A stretch of 64,000 bases of DNA. Source: Thiohalocapsa sp963704155 (GTDB lineage Bacteria > Pseudomonadota > Gammaproteobacteria > Chromatiales > Chromatiaceae). The notes below the pieces were generated by a model. That model was not told the DNA's origin. It saw nothing but the letters and a program-made list of their open reading frames with translations, and searched no databases. Location of the stretch: assembly GCA_963704155.1 (NCBI GenBank), contig CAVPHF010000028.1:1-64000 (forward strand), in the 5' to 3' direction. This document shows, one piece after another, positions 34,738 to 44,143 of this stretch. The position numbers and the translations under genes are program-made. Numbering within the stretch: the stretch's first letter is position 1; the number at the start of each line of letters is the position of its first letter.

Positions 34738-35311
34738 CGCTATCGAGCGGCTGCGCGGCCAGGCGCCTGCGCGGCCGCCAACCCCGGCTTTTGGTTCATA
34801 CCAGAAGTGGCCGCAATACGTCTTAGGGGATTCGCGCGATGGCTGGGCTATCGGATTCAAGGCCCGAGCCAGCGGTGCGCACCGAGGCCACTTGAGCGAC
34901 AGCGAGACGCCGTTACACCGGCTGCCGATGCTGCCGCCGCCATCAAAGGCAGCATGTTTAGTTTTCGGGCGGCCGCTACAACAGGCTCCGGGTCGACTTC
35001 AGCGTTCATCGTGAACCGGCCAAGGGTTCTCGCCGATCGGTCGATAGCCCAACGCACCCAGCAGGTCTAGCATGATGTGGGCACTGCCCCCACAGCAGTT
35101 CGCCGTCGTGCTCGTCGAAGACGACGACCCGCCGCCCTCGCGGATGGTTCGGCCCCGGCCAGACCTCCACCCGGTAACGGCTTGGGGCCGCTAGCCAGTC
35201 CAGCGGGATGCTGAAGCCATCCACATATCATGGTGCGCTAGCCGACCGCGGCGCTTATGCGCCTCCTCTGCTGAGCCAGGCGTTAGCCATTTAACCAAAG
35301 AGGCGTTTCCG
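34738..35311. other. Region without a confident gene; one unrecognised minus-strand frame
   Basis: A 72-codon GTG-started minus-strand frame at 35006-35224 contains RVEVWPGPNHPRGRRVVVFD then EHDGELLWGQCPHH. It has protein-like composition but no family I recognise, and it may be another remnant. The rest shows nothing. Confidence 0.35.
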
Positions 35312-35635
35312 ATGATGAAGAATTCCAAATATCGTCTTGGCCTACCGTCCGCACTCGTTGCGACCGTAGGCGCTGCGGCACTGCTAACGATAGCATCGTT
35401 AGCTGATGCTCAAGACACGGTAACCGAAGAATCCCAGCTCGAACGCAAGATGGCGATGCCAGAAATGACCGCCGGCAAGAAGTCATACTGTGAGAATTCT
35501 GTTCAAATCATCGAAGGAAGGCTTACTAAAGAAGGGGCCGACCCTATCCCACCGAAGGATTTATACAGCGCATGCATGTCGTTGCCCGGAGAGCCGAGTC
35601 AGAACCAGATCATCCAAGCTGTCATGAATCCTTGA
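35312..35635 (+). CDS. Small exported protein of unknown function
   Basis: 107 residues from the double ATG at 35312. A signal peptide (SALVATVGAAALLTIASLAD) precedes a short soluble domain with two Cys (KKSYCENSVQIIEGRL; LYSACMSLPG), which could form a disulfide in the periplasm. AT-richer codon use than the neighbours suggests a different origin. AGGCG-type sequence upstream could serve as ribosome binding site. No family recognised. Confidence 0.6.
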   Translation: MMKNSKYRLGLPSALVATVGAAALLTIASLADAQDTVTEESQLERKMAMPEMTAGKKSYCENSVQIIEGRLTKEGADPIPPKDLYSACMSLPGEPSQNQIIQAVMNP

Positions 35636-36356
35636 AGTCATTGGCCTTCCGATCGCCAGTGCCGCAAAGAAACTGAACCTCGGTGAGAGCGAAAGTCGGA
35701 GTGGGCAGTGGGCAGTGGGCAGGGGCAGCGGATTCAGGCAGGCAGCGGCTTCACCATGTAGCCGACTTCGGTCAGGTCTTGCGTCGCAGCATCCATCCTC
35801 GCCCGGGAGCCTCCCGCGGCCCGACCCCGACGTATCGACTTCACCGATGGGAAATCTAAGCCACCCTGAGCATCCAGGTTGGCCCAAGCGAGGAGGATAG
35901 CGGGGGCCGAATGCGCCTTCGAAGCGCAGCGGCCGGGCTGACGGAGGTCGCAAGCGGCGCAAGCACGCGCGTTGCCGGGTGCCGGGGCTAGAATCCGGGG
36001 GCTAGCAGACAGGCGGAAAACAGGCGCGGTTGCATCCTGGCTTGCAGGAGGAAGTGGCTACCAGGCGATGCGCTGATCGAACTGGACGTCGGGCTCGGGC
36101 TGGCCGAGGAGGTCCCAGTCGGGCGTCGGCCCGAGATCACCGTCCCAACCGGGCGGTCCGCGCGCGGGAACACTCGGAGATTTCAGCGATGTGGAACCTA
36201 CCCTTCGCAGAGTCCGCTTTCGGTCGATTCCGGACCTATCCGCCACCTTCCGGACGGTACCTTAGTGTGGGAAAACCGCCGGTGGCGCGGTGGGCGATTT
36301 TCAGAAGTTCGTGACCAAAGACTTTTGGAAACAACAGTCAGTCTGGATTCAGTTGC
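35636..36356. other. Intergenic region without a recognised gene
   Basis: It contains a short GTGGGCA direct repeat near 35702-35722. A minus-strand frame ends DWDLLGQPEPDVQFDQRIAW at 36058, which looks like a protein C-terminus but could not be assigned. No start or upstream homology was found. Confidence 0.35.
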
Positions 36357-36552
36357 CGATGGCCTCGCCCTCGGCTTTTTCGGCCGCGAGATACACGGGG
36401 GTGGCTCCGTCCTTGGCCGCCTCGGCGGCCGGCGTCGGACAGCTCTGCGAGCCGGCGCGCGGGTATTCCTGCGGCTTCGTCAGCATCGGCCGGCTCTGGT
36501 TGTCATAGAGCGTTAAGGACCAGAAGGCGTCCGCCGGAATGCCCTTGGATGA
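36357..36552 (-). pseudogene. DUF1214 C-terminal relic
   Basis: The minus-strand frame reads GIPADAFWSLTLYDNQSRPM, then LTKPQEYPRAGSQSCPTPAA and TPVYLAAEKAEGEAIGN. It aligns with AAAFWSFTLYDNQTRSMLQT onward of the intact protein at 29646-31280. Neither the upstream domain nor the true C-terminus is present. It is the second decayed copy of this family in the window. Confidence 0.8.
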
Positions 36553-36723
36553 GTTACAGACGATGCCGAACCCACCTCACGGGCAGGCAAGGCAATGCGT
36601 TGATAGAAATGGACTTTTCGTGTCTTCGCGGCTTCGCGTGACAATTGCTCTTTCTCGATCAATCAGCTGAGCATCTCAATCAGTCACGACATGTGTTTCT
36701 TTGTCGTTGCCTTCGGCAGTGTT

Positions 36724-39700
36724 CTACTCGTTAGCCGATCCAGTCTGTTCGATCTGAACCCGCAGCGGCTTGATGGTGTCCAGATGCAGGTCGCGCTGCG
36801 GGAAGGCGATGCTGATGCCGGCGGCATTGAACTTGTCGTTGATGGCCTCGTTCAGCGCGCTGATGGTGCTGACGCGCAGATCGATGGAGTCGACGAAGCA
36901 GCGCAGTAGCAGGCCGAGCGCGTTGTCGCCGAAGGTCTCGAAGATCACTGTAGGGGAGGGCTCATCGAGCACGTTGGGGTTCTCTTCCGCCGCCTCCTCC
37001 AGCAGCTCCATGGCCTGGCGCACCGGCGATCCGTACGCGATGCCGATGGCGAGAACAATACGCGTGGTCTGGTCCGACAGCGACCAATTGAGCAGACGTC
37101 CGGTGATGAACTCCTTGTTCGGCACCAGCAGCTCCTTGCCGTCCCAGTTGCGGATGGTGGTGGCGCGGATCTTGATTTTGGTGACCACGCCATCGGTATC
37201 GCCGACGGTAACGGCATCGCCGACGCGAATGGGTCGCTCGAACAGGATGATCAAGCCGCTGATGAAGTTGGCGACGATCTCCTGCAGACCGAAGCCGATG
37301 CCGACGCTGAGCGCCGCCACCAGCCATTGCACTTGCGACCAGCGCGCACCGAGGGTGCTGAGCACCAGCATCAGACCCACCGCGACGACGACGTAGGTCG
37401 TCAATGTGGTCACCGTATAACGGCTGGCAGCAGTCATATGGAAGCGCTGTAGCAGCAAGATCTCCAATAATGCCGGGAGGCGGTCCGCCAGCACCCAGGT
37501 GCCGATGGCATAGAGTAACGCCTGGCCGAGGTTGCCCAGAGTGATGGGCAGCGGTTGCGCCGCGCCATCGACGGTGACGGTCCCGTACCACAAGACCACA
37601 TCGTCGAAGATGTGCAGCGCCGGCAGCGCGCTGAACCAAATCAGGTAAAGACCGACGACGGTCGAGGTGACCAAGAGGATGCGGATCAGCCCCCGTGTCT
37701 CGTCGCTCAGGGCGGTAATGTCCACCTCCTCCTCCTCGAACTGGAGCTCGCCCAGCTCGCCAAGCGCGTCATGCTCTTCGGCTTCCTCTTGCTCCGCGCG
37801 TCGGCGCTCCATGGCGGCATCGAAGGCGAGCCGCCGTCTGGTGACCTGCAGCCAACGCAGGGCGAGCGAGTTGCCGAGCACCAGAGCAAACAGGAACCAG
37901 AGGGTCAGCAAGAACAGATAGGAAAAGGCGGTGGCCGTGTAGACGTAACCGGTCCAGGCGAGGGCGATGAGTGCGATCGGGGCGCCAACGATCAGCGGGT
38001 ACCAGAGAAGGTAGGTACGGAAGAGCATTGGGTAGTCGCCACCGGATCGCAGGTGCGCGAATACGCCGTTCCGGGGATGGAACACCCGGTACAGGAACCA
38101 GGACAGCGGCAGGTAGGCAAGCAGCAGCGCGAGCTTGGCCAAGGTGCCGCCGGTCTCGGCCTGGTTGATGCCGAGCGCGACATTCAGGATCAAGATCGCG
38201 ATCACGAACGGCCAGATGAACAGACTGAGCTGGGTGCGTAGCAGCTTCAGGTTGCGCTCCGGCCAGCGGAAATGGACCGCCGCCAACCCGTGCGGCCGGC
38301 AGATGGCGCCCAGGCTGAACAGAAAGGAAAGATGCAGGGCGGCCCGTATCAGTGCATTGCCCAAGGCCTGGGACAGCTCTGTTGCGCCGCCGTCGACCTG
38401 GAGCTGCCAGCCCGCGGCCGCCAATACGAGCGGCAGCGGTGCCGCGAGCAGCAGGGTCAGGCCCAGCACCCACACGGTATAGTTCATGCGGTCGGTGGTG
38501 GGTTTGCCGATGCGGGGCGTGATCGATTCGATGGCGGCGATGATGGCTCGGCGTCGCGAGAGCAGGACACCGGCGCCGATCACGGCCAACCAGAAGACGG
38601 GACTGTGCGCGAGCTGCTGGCCGATCAGGCGCGGCAGGCCCGGCAGGTCCGCGGCCGAGAGCCGAGCGCGGAGTTCGCTCGGCATCGCGCGGACGTCCTC
38701 GAGTTGGATCGGTTTGGCGTTGCGCAACCAGGGGAGTTGCTCGTCTAGGTAGGCGTCATACTCGGCGGCGGTCGCGAGCAACGCCTGCTCGGCCTGATCG
38801 AGCTCCCGCAGCTTACCGAGATAGAGGGCGTTCACATCCAATGCCTTCTCGAGCAGTGTCTGGCGTTGCTGCACCAGCTCCAGCAACTTGGCCTTCTGCG
38901 CCTCGGTCTCCCCACCAGCCTGCAGTTCCAGCGCGAGCCGCTCGACGGCCGCATCTGCATCCGCGATGCGCCGCGCCTCGGCGCGATGCTTCAAGCGGCT
39001 CACGGTGAGGTCGGCCATCTCCGACTTGCGTTGTTCGTCGTTCTGAACAAAGGCCCGTAGATCCGGCAGGGCATCGAACTGCTGCAACAGGATGCGGCCG
39101 AGATCGTCGTTGACCTCGCCAGACTCCAGGGTTTCGCGGGCATCCTGGTAATCGGCGTCGAGCTGCTCCACGACCTGCTCCAGGTTCTGCCGCACCAGAT
39201 CCTGCGCCTTCAGCCGTTGGGTGATGTCGTTAACGTCACGCGACAGCGCCGCGTTTTCCGCGGAGAACTCGACCAACACCGGGGGCATGCCCTCAAGCTC
39301 GCGCTGCGTCTGCTCGGCTGCCGTCGCCGCTTGCTCCGCTGCCTGACGGCGTTTGCGGTCGATCAGTTCATCGAGTACCCGTATGCGCTCGCCGAACGCG
39401 TTGACATTGGCCTTTTCACGATCGAACTTTGCCTCCAGCAACTGGGTGCGCAACGGCAGGGTCGAGAGTTCCTGCTCGAGCATCGTGGTCTCGGTGCTCA
39501 GCGCCACGTAGCGCGTCTCGAGCACCCACTTTTGGGCCTGCGCAAAGGTGGGGCCTACATCATCCGCGGCCGGTGTCTGAATCTGCGCGGAGGCCTCTTC
39601 GCGTTGTTGGGTCGCCTCCGCGAGGCGCGGGCTGATGGCCTCCGGGCGCTGCTCGAGGATGGCCAGACGGGACTCGAAGTCGGCGCGTCGCGCATCGGCC

Positions 39701-40116
39701 GCAGTCAGGTCTGCTTGTTGCTTTTGCAGAAGTTGTTCGAGGTCGGGCAGCGGGGTGTCAGCATCCGCATCAAGTCCCTCCATCGGCGCAGCCTGGGCAT
39801 CCGGCGCAAGCGCCGCGCGGATGGCCTGAATCTCGGCCGGCGCGCGCTCGGCCCTGCGCCGAAACGTGGCCGCGGATGCCGCGTTGTCCTTCGCCGCCTG
39901 TAGATTGCTCAATGCCTTGCGGTACAGCTCGATCAGCTGAGTCTTGGCCTCCTCAGTCCTGTCGGTCGCGGCCTCCGCTTCAGCGATCTTCGACTCCAGC
40001 GCCTGCGAGGTGACCAACCATCCGGGCAGGGCGCTGTCGGCCTCTTGGGCAGAGGCGCACGACAGCCAGGCGGCCCACAGTAGGCAGGCGATGATGATAG
40101 GGACAGGGGTTCGCAT
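36724..40116 (-). CDS. Large MscS-family mechanosensitive channel (MscK/KefA type)
   Basis: 1130 residues, close to the MscK length. A signal peptide (IIIACLLWAAWLSCASAQEA) is followed by a long periplasmic coiled-coil region (about 30-480), then multiple membrane helices (about 490-880). The MscS core is ALSVGIGFGLQEIVANFISG (pore helix TM3), LIILFERPIRVGDAVTVGDT, the beta domain VVTKIKIRATTIRNWDGKEL and LVPNKEF, and the cytoplasmic cage ending GISIAFPQRDLHL. It would open under membrane tension to release ions after osmotic downshock. The gene stands alone between two spacers carrying repeats. Confidence 0.94.
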   Translation of the reverse strand: MRTPVPIIIACLLWAAWLSCASAQEADSALPGWLVTSQALESKIAEAEAATDRTEEAKTQLIELYRKALSNLQAAKDNAASAATFRRRAERAPAEIQAIRAALAPDAQAAPMEGLDADADTPLPDLEQLLQKQQADLTAADARRADFESRLAILEQRPEAISPRLAEATQQREEASAQIQTPAADDVGPTFAQAQKWVLETRYVALSTETTMLEQELSTLPLRTQLLEAKFDREKANVNAFGERIRVLDELIDRKRRQAAEQAATAAEQTQRELEGMPPVLVEFSAENAALSRDVNDITQRLKAQDLVRQNLEQVVEQLDADYQDARETLESGEVNDDLGRILLQQFDALPDLRAFVQNDEQRKSEMADLTVSRLKHRAEARRIADADAAVERLALELQAGGETEAQKAKLLELVQQRQTLLEKALDVNALYLGKLRELDQAEQALLATAAEYDAYLDEQLPWLRNAKPIQLEDVRAMPSELRARLSAADLPGLPRLIGQQLAHSPVFWLAVIGAGVLLSRRRAIIAAIESITPRIGKPTTDRMNYTVWVLGLTLLLAAPLPLVLAAAGWQLQVDGGATELSQALGNALIRAALHLSFLFSLGAICRPHGLAAVHFRWPERNLKLLRTQLSLFIWPFVIAILILNVALGINQAETGGTLAKLALLLAYLPLSWFLYRVFHPRNGVFAHLRSGGDYPMLFRTYLLWYPLIVGAPIALIALAWTGYVYTATAFSYLFLLTLWFLFALVLGNSLALRWLQVTRRRLAFDAAMERRRAEQEEAEEHDALGELGELQFEEEEVDITALSDETRGLIRILLVTSTVVGLYLIWFSALPALHIFDDVVLWYGTVTVDGAAQPLPITLGNLGQALLYAIGTWVLADRLPALLEILLLQRFHMTAASRYTVTTLTTYVVVAVGLMLVLSTLGARWSQVQWLVAALSVGIGFGLQEIVANFISGLIILFERPIRVGDAVTVGDTDGVVTKIKIRATTIRNWDGKELLVPNKEFITGRLLNWSLSDQTTRIVLAIGIAYGSPVRQAMELLEEAAEENPNVLDEPSPTVIFETFGDNALGLLLRCFVDSIDLRVSTISALNEAINDKFNAAGISIAFPQRDLHLDTIKPLRVQIEQTGSANE

Positions 40117-40145
40117 GTTTTCGCTCTGTTACTTCCAGCGCGCCT

Positions 40146-40290
40146 CGACTGTTTGAAGACGCCAAATGTTTGCAGGTGAGTCAAGTTTCGACGCGGCATC
40201 GGACTGACGCAGATTCTCGGGATCGGGATCGGGATCGAGTCGCTTGCCACTGACTACGATACCGATACCGACAGCGATACCGATGATCGC
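40146..40290. repeat. Intergenic repeat element, copy 1 (AATGTTTGC core plus hexamer arrays)
   Basis: GACTGTTTGAAGACGCCAAA leads into ATGTTTGCAGGTGAGTCAAG, followed by GGGATC hexamers (40217-40236) and then GATACC-type hexamers (40256-40285). The two arrays are partly complementary, so the transcript could fold into a long hairpin. Copies 2 and 3 are at 42399-42500 and 44487-44680. It separates the two channel genes. Confidence 0.7.
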
Positions 40291-40329
40291 CACTCGGCGG
40301 TCTAAGGCGAAACCCCACTAGGCATCAGC

Positions 40330-42310
40330 TCAATGACCGGACGCGACCGCATCTTTCGCTTGCCCAGCGTCCTGACGCAGATACAGCGTCTGACTCGGAA
40401 ACGCTATGCTGAGCCCGTTGGCCTCAACGATGGCGCAACAGCGAAAGATGACGTCCTGCTTGACCTGGAGCCAGCCTTCCCAGTCGACGGTCTTGGAGAA
40501 GCAGTAGATCAGGATGTCGATCGAGCTGTCGCCGAGGTCGTCGAGATAGACCAGCAGGGTCCGCTTGATGCCGTAGCCATCCATGGCGTCGGAGATCTTC
40601 CCCAGTTGCTGCTTGGTGTAGCTGGTGGTGTCGGTGCTGCTGTCGGCGATGTCCGCATGGGCGATCAGCATGGCGCGGATGTCGTCGACGGTCTTCTTCA
40701 CCTGCTGCATATCGCTGCCGTATTCGAGCCCGAGCGTGAACTTGATGCGTCGACCCAGTTTGCGCCGACTCCAGTTGCGCACGTCGATGCCGGCGACATA
40801 GGCGTTGGGTAGAAAGATCACCGCGTTGTCGAAGGTGCGGATCTTGGTGCTGCGCAGGCCGACATCGATCACCGTCCCCTCGCCGTTGGGCGTCACGATC
40901 CAATCGCCTTGCTGGAACATGTCGTCGACGATGATGGAGATGCAGCCGAAGATGTTCGCGATGGTCTCCTTGGCCGCGAACGCGACGGCCAGACCGCCGA
41001 TGCCGAGCGAGGCCAGCAGGGCGCGGATGTCGAAGCCGAAGTGCTGCAGCAGGTAGAGCACGGCGATCACGATCACCAGGAAGCGGGTCATGCTGGACAA
41101 GAAGTTGACCAACTCTCCGCGCAGGGTCGGATAGCGGCGAAGCAGCTCGCTCGAATACAGCATCACGAAGTTGTCGATCAGGCGCAGTAGCGCCCAGACG
41201 ACCAGCACGACGTACAGACTGTCGATCAGGCTCATCATGCGCTCGTCGGATTCGCGCAAGAACAGAATGCGCGTCGCCTGCGCGATGGCGATCAACACCA
41301 ACAGGATGCGCAGCGGACCGAGAAACGACTGCCTAAGTAGGCGGAAAAAGCGCTCGGATTCGGTCGGGTCCTGCTGTGCGCGCTGCGCCCGTTGCGGCAA
41401 TGCCCGTCGCAGCAAGGCGCAGCAGCATCGGCAGCAGAATCAGGCCGACGCCGGTCAACGCCAGAAACAACAAGACGGCAGCGAGGAGTTGTCCAACGCT
41501 GATGACGTTGGCCAATGCTGTTGTCGCTGCCCGGCAGCATCCTGGCGTTGATGTCGATGGCCCAGGGCTGCGCGTCGATGGTGCCGATCAGCGTGCTGAT
41601 GCCGAGCCAATGCAACAGCCGGTTGCTGGTTGCCGCGCCCTTGACGAAGCCGAACAGAGACTGCGCCACGGCGTCATAGACCTCGGCGCGCTGGCTGTAG
41701 TCATGATAGGCGCCGATCAAGGCTTGCTCGGCGCTGCTGAGCGTGGTCGCCTTGCCGGCTTCCAAACGCTGCACGGCGCGCCCGAACGGGACCTGATTGA
41801 AAGCGGTTCGATGCTCGAAGCTGTTGAACGCGCGGTTGAAGTCCGCGGCTGGGGCGAATCTGATCCAGTCACGCTGCCACCGTCGTTAGCAGATCCGTAA
41901 AGCTCTGGTCCAGGATCGCGCTGTTCAGGCGCAGAATCGCGGTCATCTCGGCGGTCTTGTCCCCGCTGCGCCGGGCACTTGAGACGGTGTCGCGCAGACG
42001 CTGCAGTTCGTCCGCGGGGAGCGTTGGTGCAAAGCCGTTACCGCCTTGGGACAGGATGGCCCGGTTGAGTTGATCCAGCACGCGGGCGCGCTGGTGCGTC
42101 AGCCGGGCCCTGTCGGCGGTATCGGTGGTGGTGCTGATACGCTGGTCGAGGTTGGCGACCGCGAGCAGGAGCGGCTGCGTGAACGGCGTTGTGTCGCTGA
42201 GGTTCTCGCGCGCGCAGCACCGGCGCATCGCCTGCCGGCAAGCTCGCCGGAAACACCAGCAGCGCGACCAGAAGCGCCCGGATCAGAGCGGGCATCAGAC
42301 TAGAAAGCAT
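40330..42310 (-). pseudogene. MscS-family mechanosensitive channel, multiply frameshifted
   Basis: Reading from 42310: a signal peptide (ALIRALLVALLVFPASLPAG), then a periplasmic helical part in a second frame (FTQPLLLAVANLDQRI; LNRAILSQGGNGF), a third frame (SSAEQALIGAYHDYSQRAEV), a membrane segment (LLAAVLLFLALTGVGLILLP), and finally an intact 361-residue frame with the MscS core (LASLGIGGLAVAFAAKETIA; ANIFGCISIIVDDMFQQGDW; VIDVGLRSTKIRTFDN). Breaks lie near 42210, 41880, 41545 and 41420. The C-terminal open frame from 41415 to 40330 could still make a short MscS. Four breaks in one gene favour true decay, but clustered indel errors are possible. Confidence 0.8.
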
Positions 42311-42398
42311 GCCGTTTCTCGATTCAATGGTCGTCGCATGCTATCAGGTCCGATGCGCAGCGCACTGGTCGCCGCTCTGTCAGGCGATACCTCCCTCC

Positions 42399-42500
42399 TC
42401 GACTGCTTGATGGCGTCAAATGTTTGCCGATCATTTCATTTTCTCGTTGTCGTTGTCGTAATCGAGTACCCGACTACGACTACGACTACGACTACGATGA
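42399..42500. repeat. Intergenic repeat element, copy 2
   Basis: GACTGCTTGATGGCGTCAAA leads into TGTTTGCCGATCATTTC, then GTTGTC hexamers (42445-42460), and after a short gap GACTAC hexamers (42471-42496). The second array is nearly the reverse complement of the first, giving an imperfect palindrome. Same layout as copies 1 and 3. Confidence 0.7.
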
Positions 42501-42558
42501 TCGCTGCCCCGCTTGCCGGAGCGGCCGTCACGACTCGTCGGGCTGAGGCGAGGCCTCG

Positions 42559-42771
42559 CTAGCAGTTATAAACGCCTACCGCGCAACGCCGCACCGTTCG
42601 GCGCCCTACCCCGGCAACACTCACCGGCGTCAATGGACGCCCGACAACGGCTTCGGCAGTCGGGATCAGGCTATGAACGCCGGGGACTGACAGCCGCTCA
42701 CCAAGTTCCGATGCGCCAATCGCGGCGATCGCCGCGAGCAGCATGATTCCAAACCGCTTCGATGCGTTCAT
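42559..42771 (-). CDS. Small exported protein with a PLTPVS-type C-terminal motif
   Basis: 70 residues: a signal-like N-terminus (FGIMLLAAIAAIGASELGE) and a C-terminal block GRPLTPVSVAGVGRRTVRRC. A similar block (GMPLTPVSFAGARRRAWRRA) ends the protein at 43601-44143. The start overlaps the stop of the DUF2092 gene (ATGA), so it is the last gene of a three-gene operon. Function unknown. Confidence 0.65.
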   Translation of the reverse strand: MNASKRFGIMLLAAIAAIGASELGERLSVPGVHSLIPTAEAVVGRPLTPVSVAGVGRRTVRRCAVGVYNC

Positions 42772-43571
42772 TGCGCCTCTCCTATCTGGAAGTGGTCAGG
42801 CAATTCTTCCGTACCCTCAAGGTCTTTTAGGTCTACCTTTTTGGCATCCGCGGGAGGCGTGAAGCTGAAATCAGTGGCCGCGACTTCGTCACCAGTCTTC
42901 CAGTCCCCGACCTGAATGCTGTACTGGGGTTCGCCGTCTATGGACTTCGAGTTGATGACATATCTGCACGGATAGGGACGCTCGCCTTGAGCAATCCAGA
43001 TCTGCCAGTCCACTTCTTTGGCACGAAAAGCGAGGTAATCGCATTCGACGCCACCGATCACGCCGCTGCCAAGATCCTTAACGTCGACGACATCCTGCAT
43101 CAGTGCCTCGTAGGAGTCCGTCAACAACAAGTCCGCGGCAGGCAGCGGCCGGTTGTGCTTGCGCAACTCATCGACTAGCTGATCGACCGTGCCGGTTGCG
43201 TCCTGCTGCGCATAGATGTTCAGGTTCTTGCCGAGCAGGGTCAGAGTCTTTCCGTCGAAGGACATCTCGACATCCGCGAACCCGCTGGAGCGCGTGGCGA
43301 GGATCTTGTCAGGCCGATTGAGGGTGACGTCACCCGAACTCGCTAGTGCGAGGATCTGTTCGTCCTCGGTGACAACCTCGAGGACGGCATCGTATGCGAA
43401 CGAGATGGCCTGCTGTGCCGCCAAGTACTCGGACATGGATTTAAGCAAGCGCTTGGCATCCGCCTCATCAGCGCTTGCCGTCATGGATGTACCCAGCATC
43501 ATCATCAACGACAAAGCGATGGCGGATAGGCCCCGCGCAGAGTGGATGTCGCGCATTGGTGACTGTGTCAT
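42768..43571 (-). CDS. DUF2092 family periplasmic protein
   Basis: 267 residues from the ATG at 43571, with a strong AGGAGG about 8 bases upstream. A signal peptide (LSAIALSLMMMLGTSMTASA) is followed by the DUF2092 fold: YLAAQQAISFAYDAVLEVVT, VTLNRPDKILATRSSGFADV, FDGKTLTLLGKNLNIYAQQD, and CDYLAFRAKEVDWQIWIAQG. The fold resembles LolA/LppX-type lipoprotein carriers, suggesting a periplasmic lipid- or lipoprotein-binding role (inference). Middle gene of an operon. Confidence 0.85.
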   Translation of the reverse strand: MTQSPMRDIHSARGLSAIALSLMMMLGTSMTASADEADAKRLLKSMSEYLAAQQAISFAYDAVLEVVTEDEQILALASSGDVTLNRPDKILATRSSGFADVEMSFDGKTLTLLGKNLNIYAQQDATGTVDQLVDELRKHNRPLPAADLLLTDSYEALMQDVVDVKDLGSGVIGGVECDYLAFRAKEVDWQIWIAQGERPYPCRYVINSKSIDGEPQYSIQVGDWKTGDEVAATDFSFTPPADAKKVDLKDLEGTEELPDHFQIGEAQ

Positions 43572-43600
43572 TGCGACGCGCCTCCTGTAACAAATCGTGC

Positions 43601-44143
43601 TCAATAGATGACCGCACGCCGCCAGGCACGTCGACGGGCACCGGCGAAGGAGACCGGTGTCAGCGGCATGCCGATGATGTCGATGAACAGCGAGGCGGCG
43701 CCCGCGCTGGCCGGGATGCTGCCTTCGAGGATCTTGACCTGGTAGCTCAGATCGTTGCCCGCCAGGACCGGATCGCGCAGCTCGACCACCGCGTCGTTCA
43801 GCGTCTTGTCTTCAAGGAACGACAGGGTCGCATTCGGCGGGTCCTTCAGAAAGCTGTCGCTGCCCTCGCTCCAGAACGGCACGAAGCGGGCCGTGGTCAT
43901 GTGCCCGGCGACGCGTTCCGGACGATCGGAGAACATCACGGTCGCCGGGTTCACCCCCGCGAGCGTCAGCTTGCCATCGACGTAGGTCACGCCGGTGGCG
44001 TTCTGGACGAACAGGAAATCGGCCTCGCTGTGGTTTGCCTTAGGCGCGTGATGCTCCTTCTCCGACGCCTGGGCCGATCTCGTCACCAAAGCGAGCGGTC
44101 CGACTAGGGCCGCGGCAGCAAGCAGGTCGCGTCTGTTGGTCAT
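43601..44143 (-). CDS. Exported hypothetical protein with twin-arginine-like leader
   Basis: 180 residues. The N-terminus NRRDLLAAAALVGPLALVTR looks like a Tat or Sec signal. The body contains ADFLFVQNATGVTYVDGKLT, VMFSDRPERVAGHMTTARFV and NATLSFLEDKTLNDAVVELR. The C-terminus GMPLTPVSFAGARRRAWRRA is shared in pattern with the small protein at 42559-42771. The family is commonly found next to DUF2092 in environmental bacteria, as I recall, and has no known function. First gene of the operon; GAGAACACC-type sequence precedes the ATG. Confidence 0.75.
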   Translation of the reverse strand: MTNRRDLLAAAALVGPLALVTRSAQASEKEHHAPKANHSEADFLFVQNATGVTYVDGKLTLAGVNPATVMFSDRPERVAGHMTTARFVPFWSEGSDSFLKDPPNATLSFLEDKTLNDAVVELRDPVLAGNDLSYQVKILEGSIPASAGAASLFIDIIGMPLTPVSFAGARRRAWRRAVIY

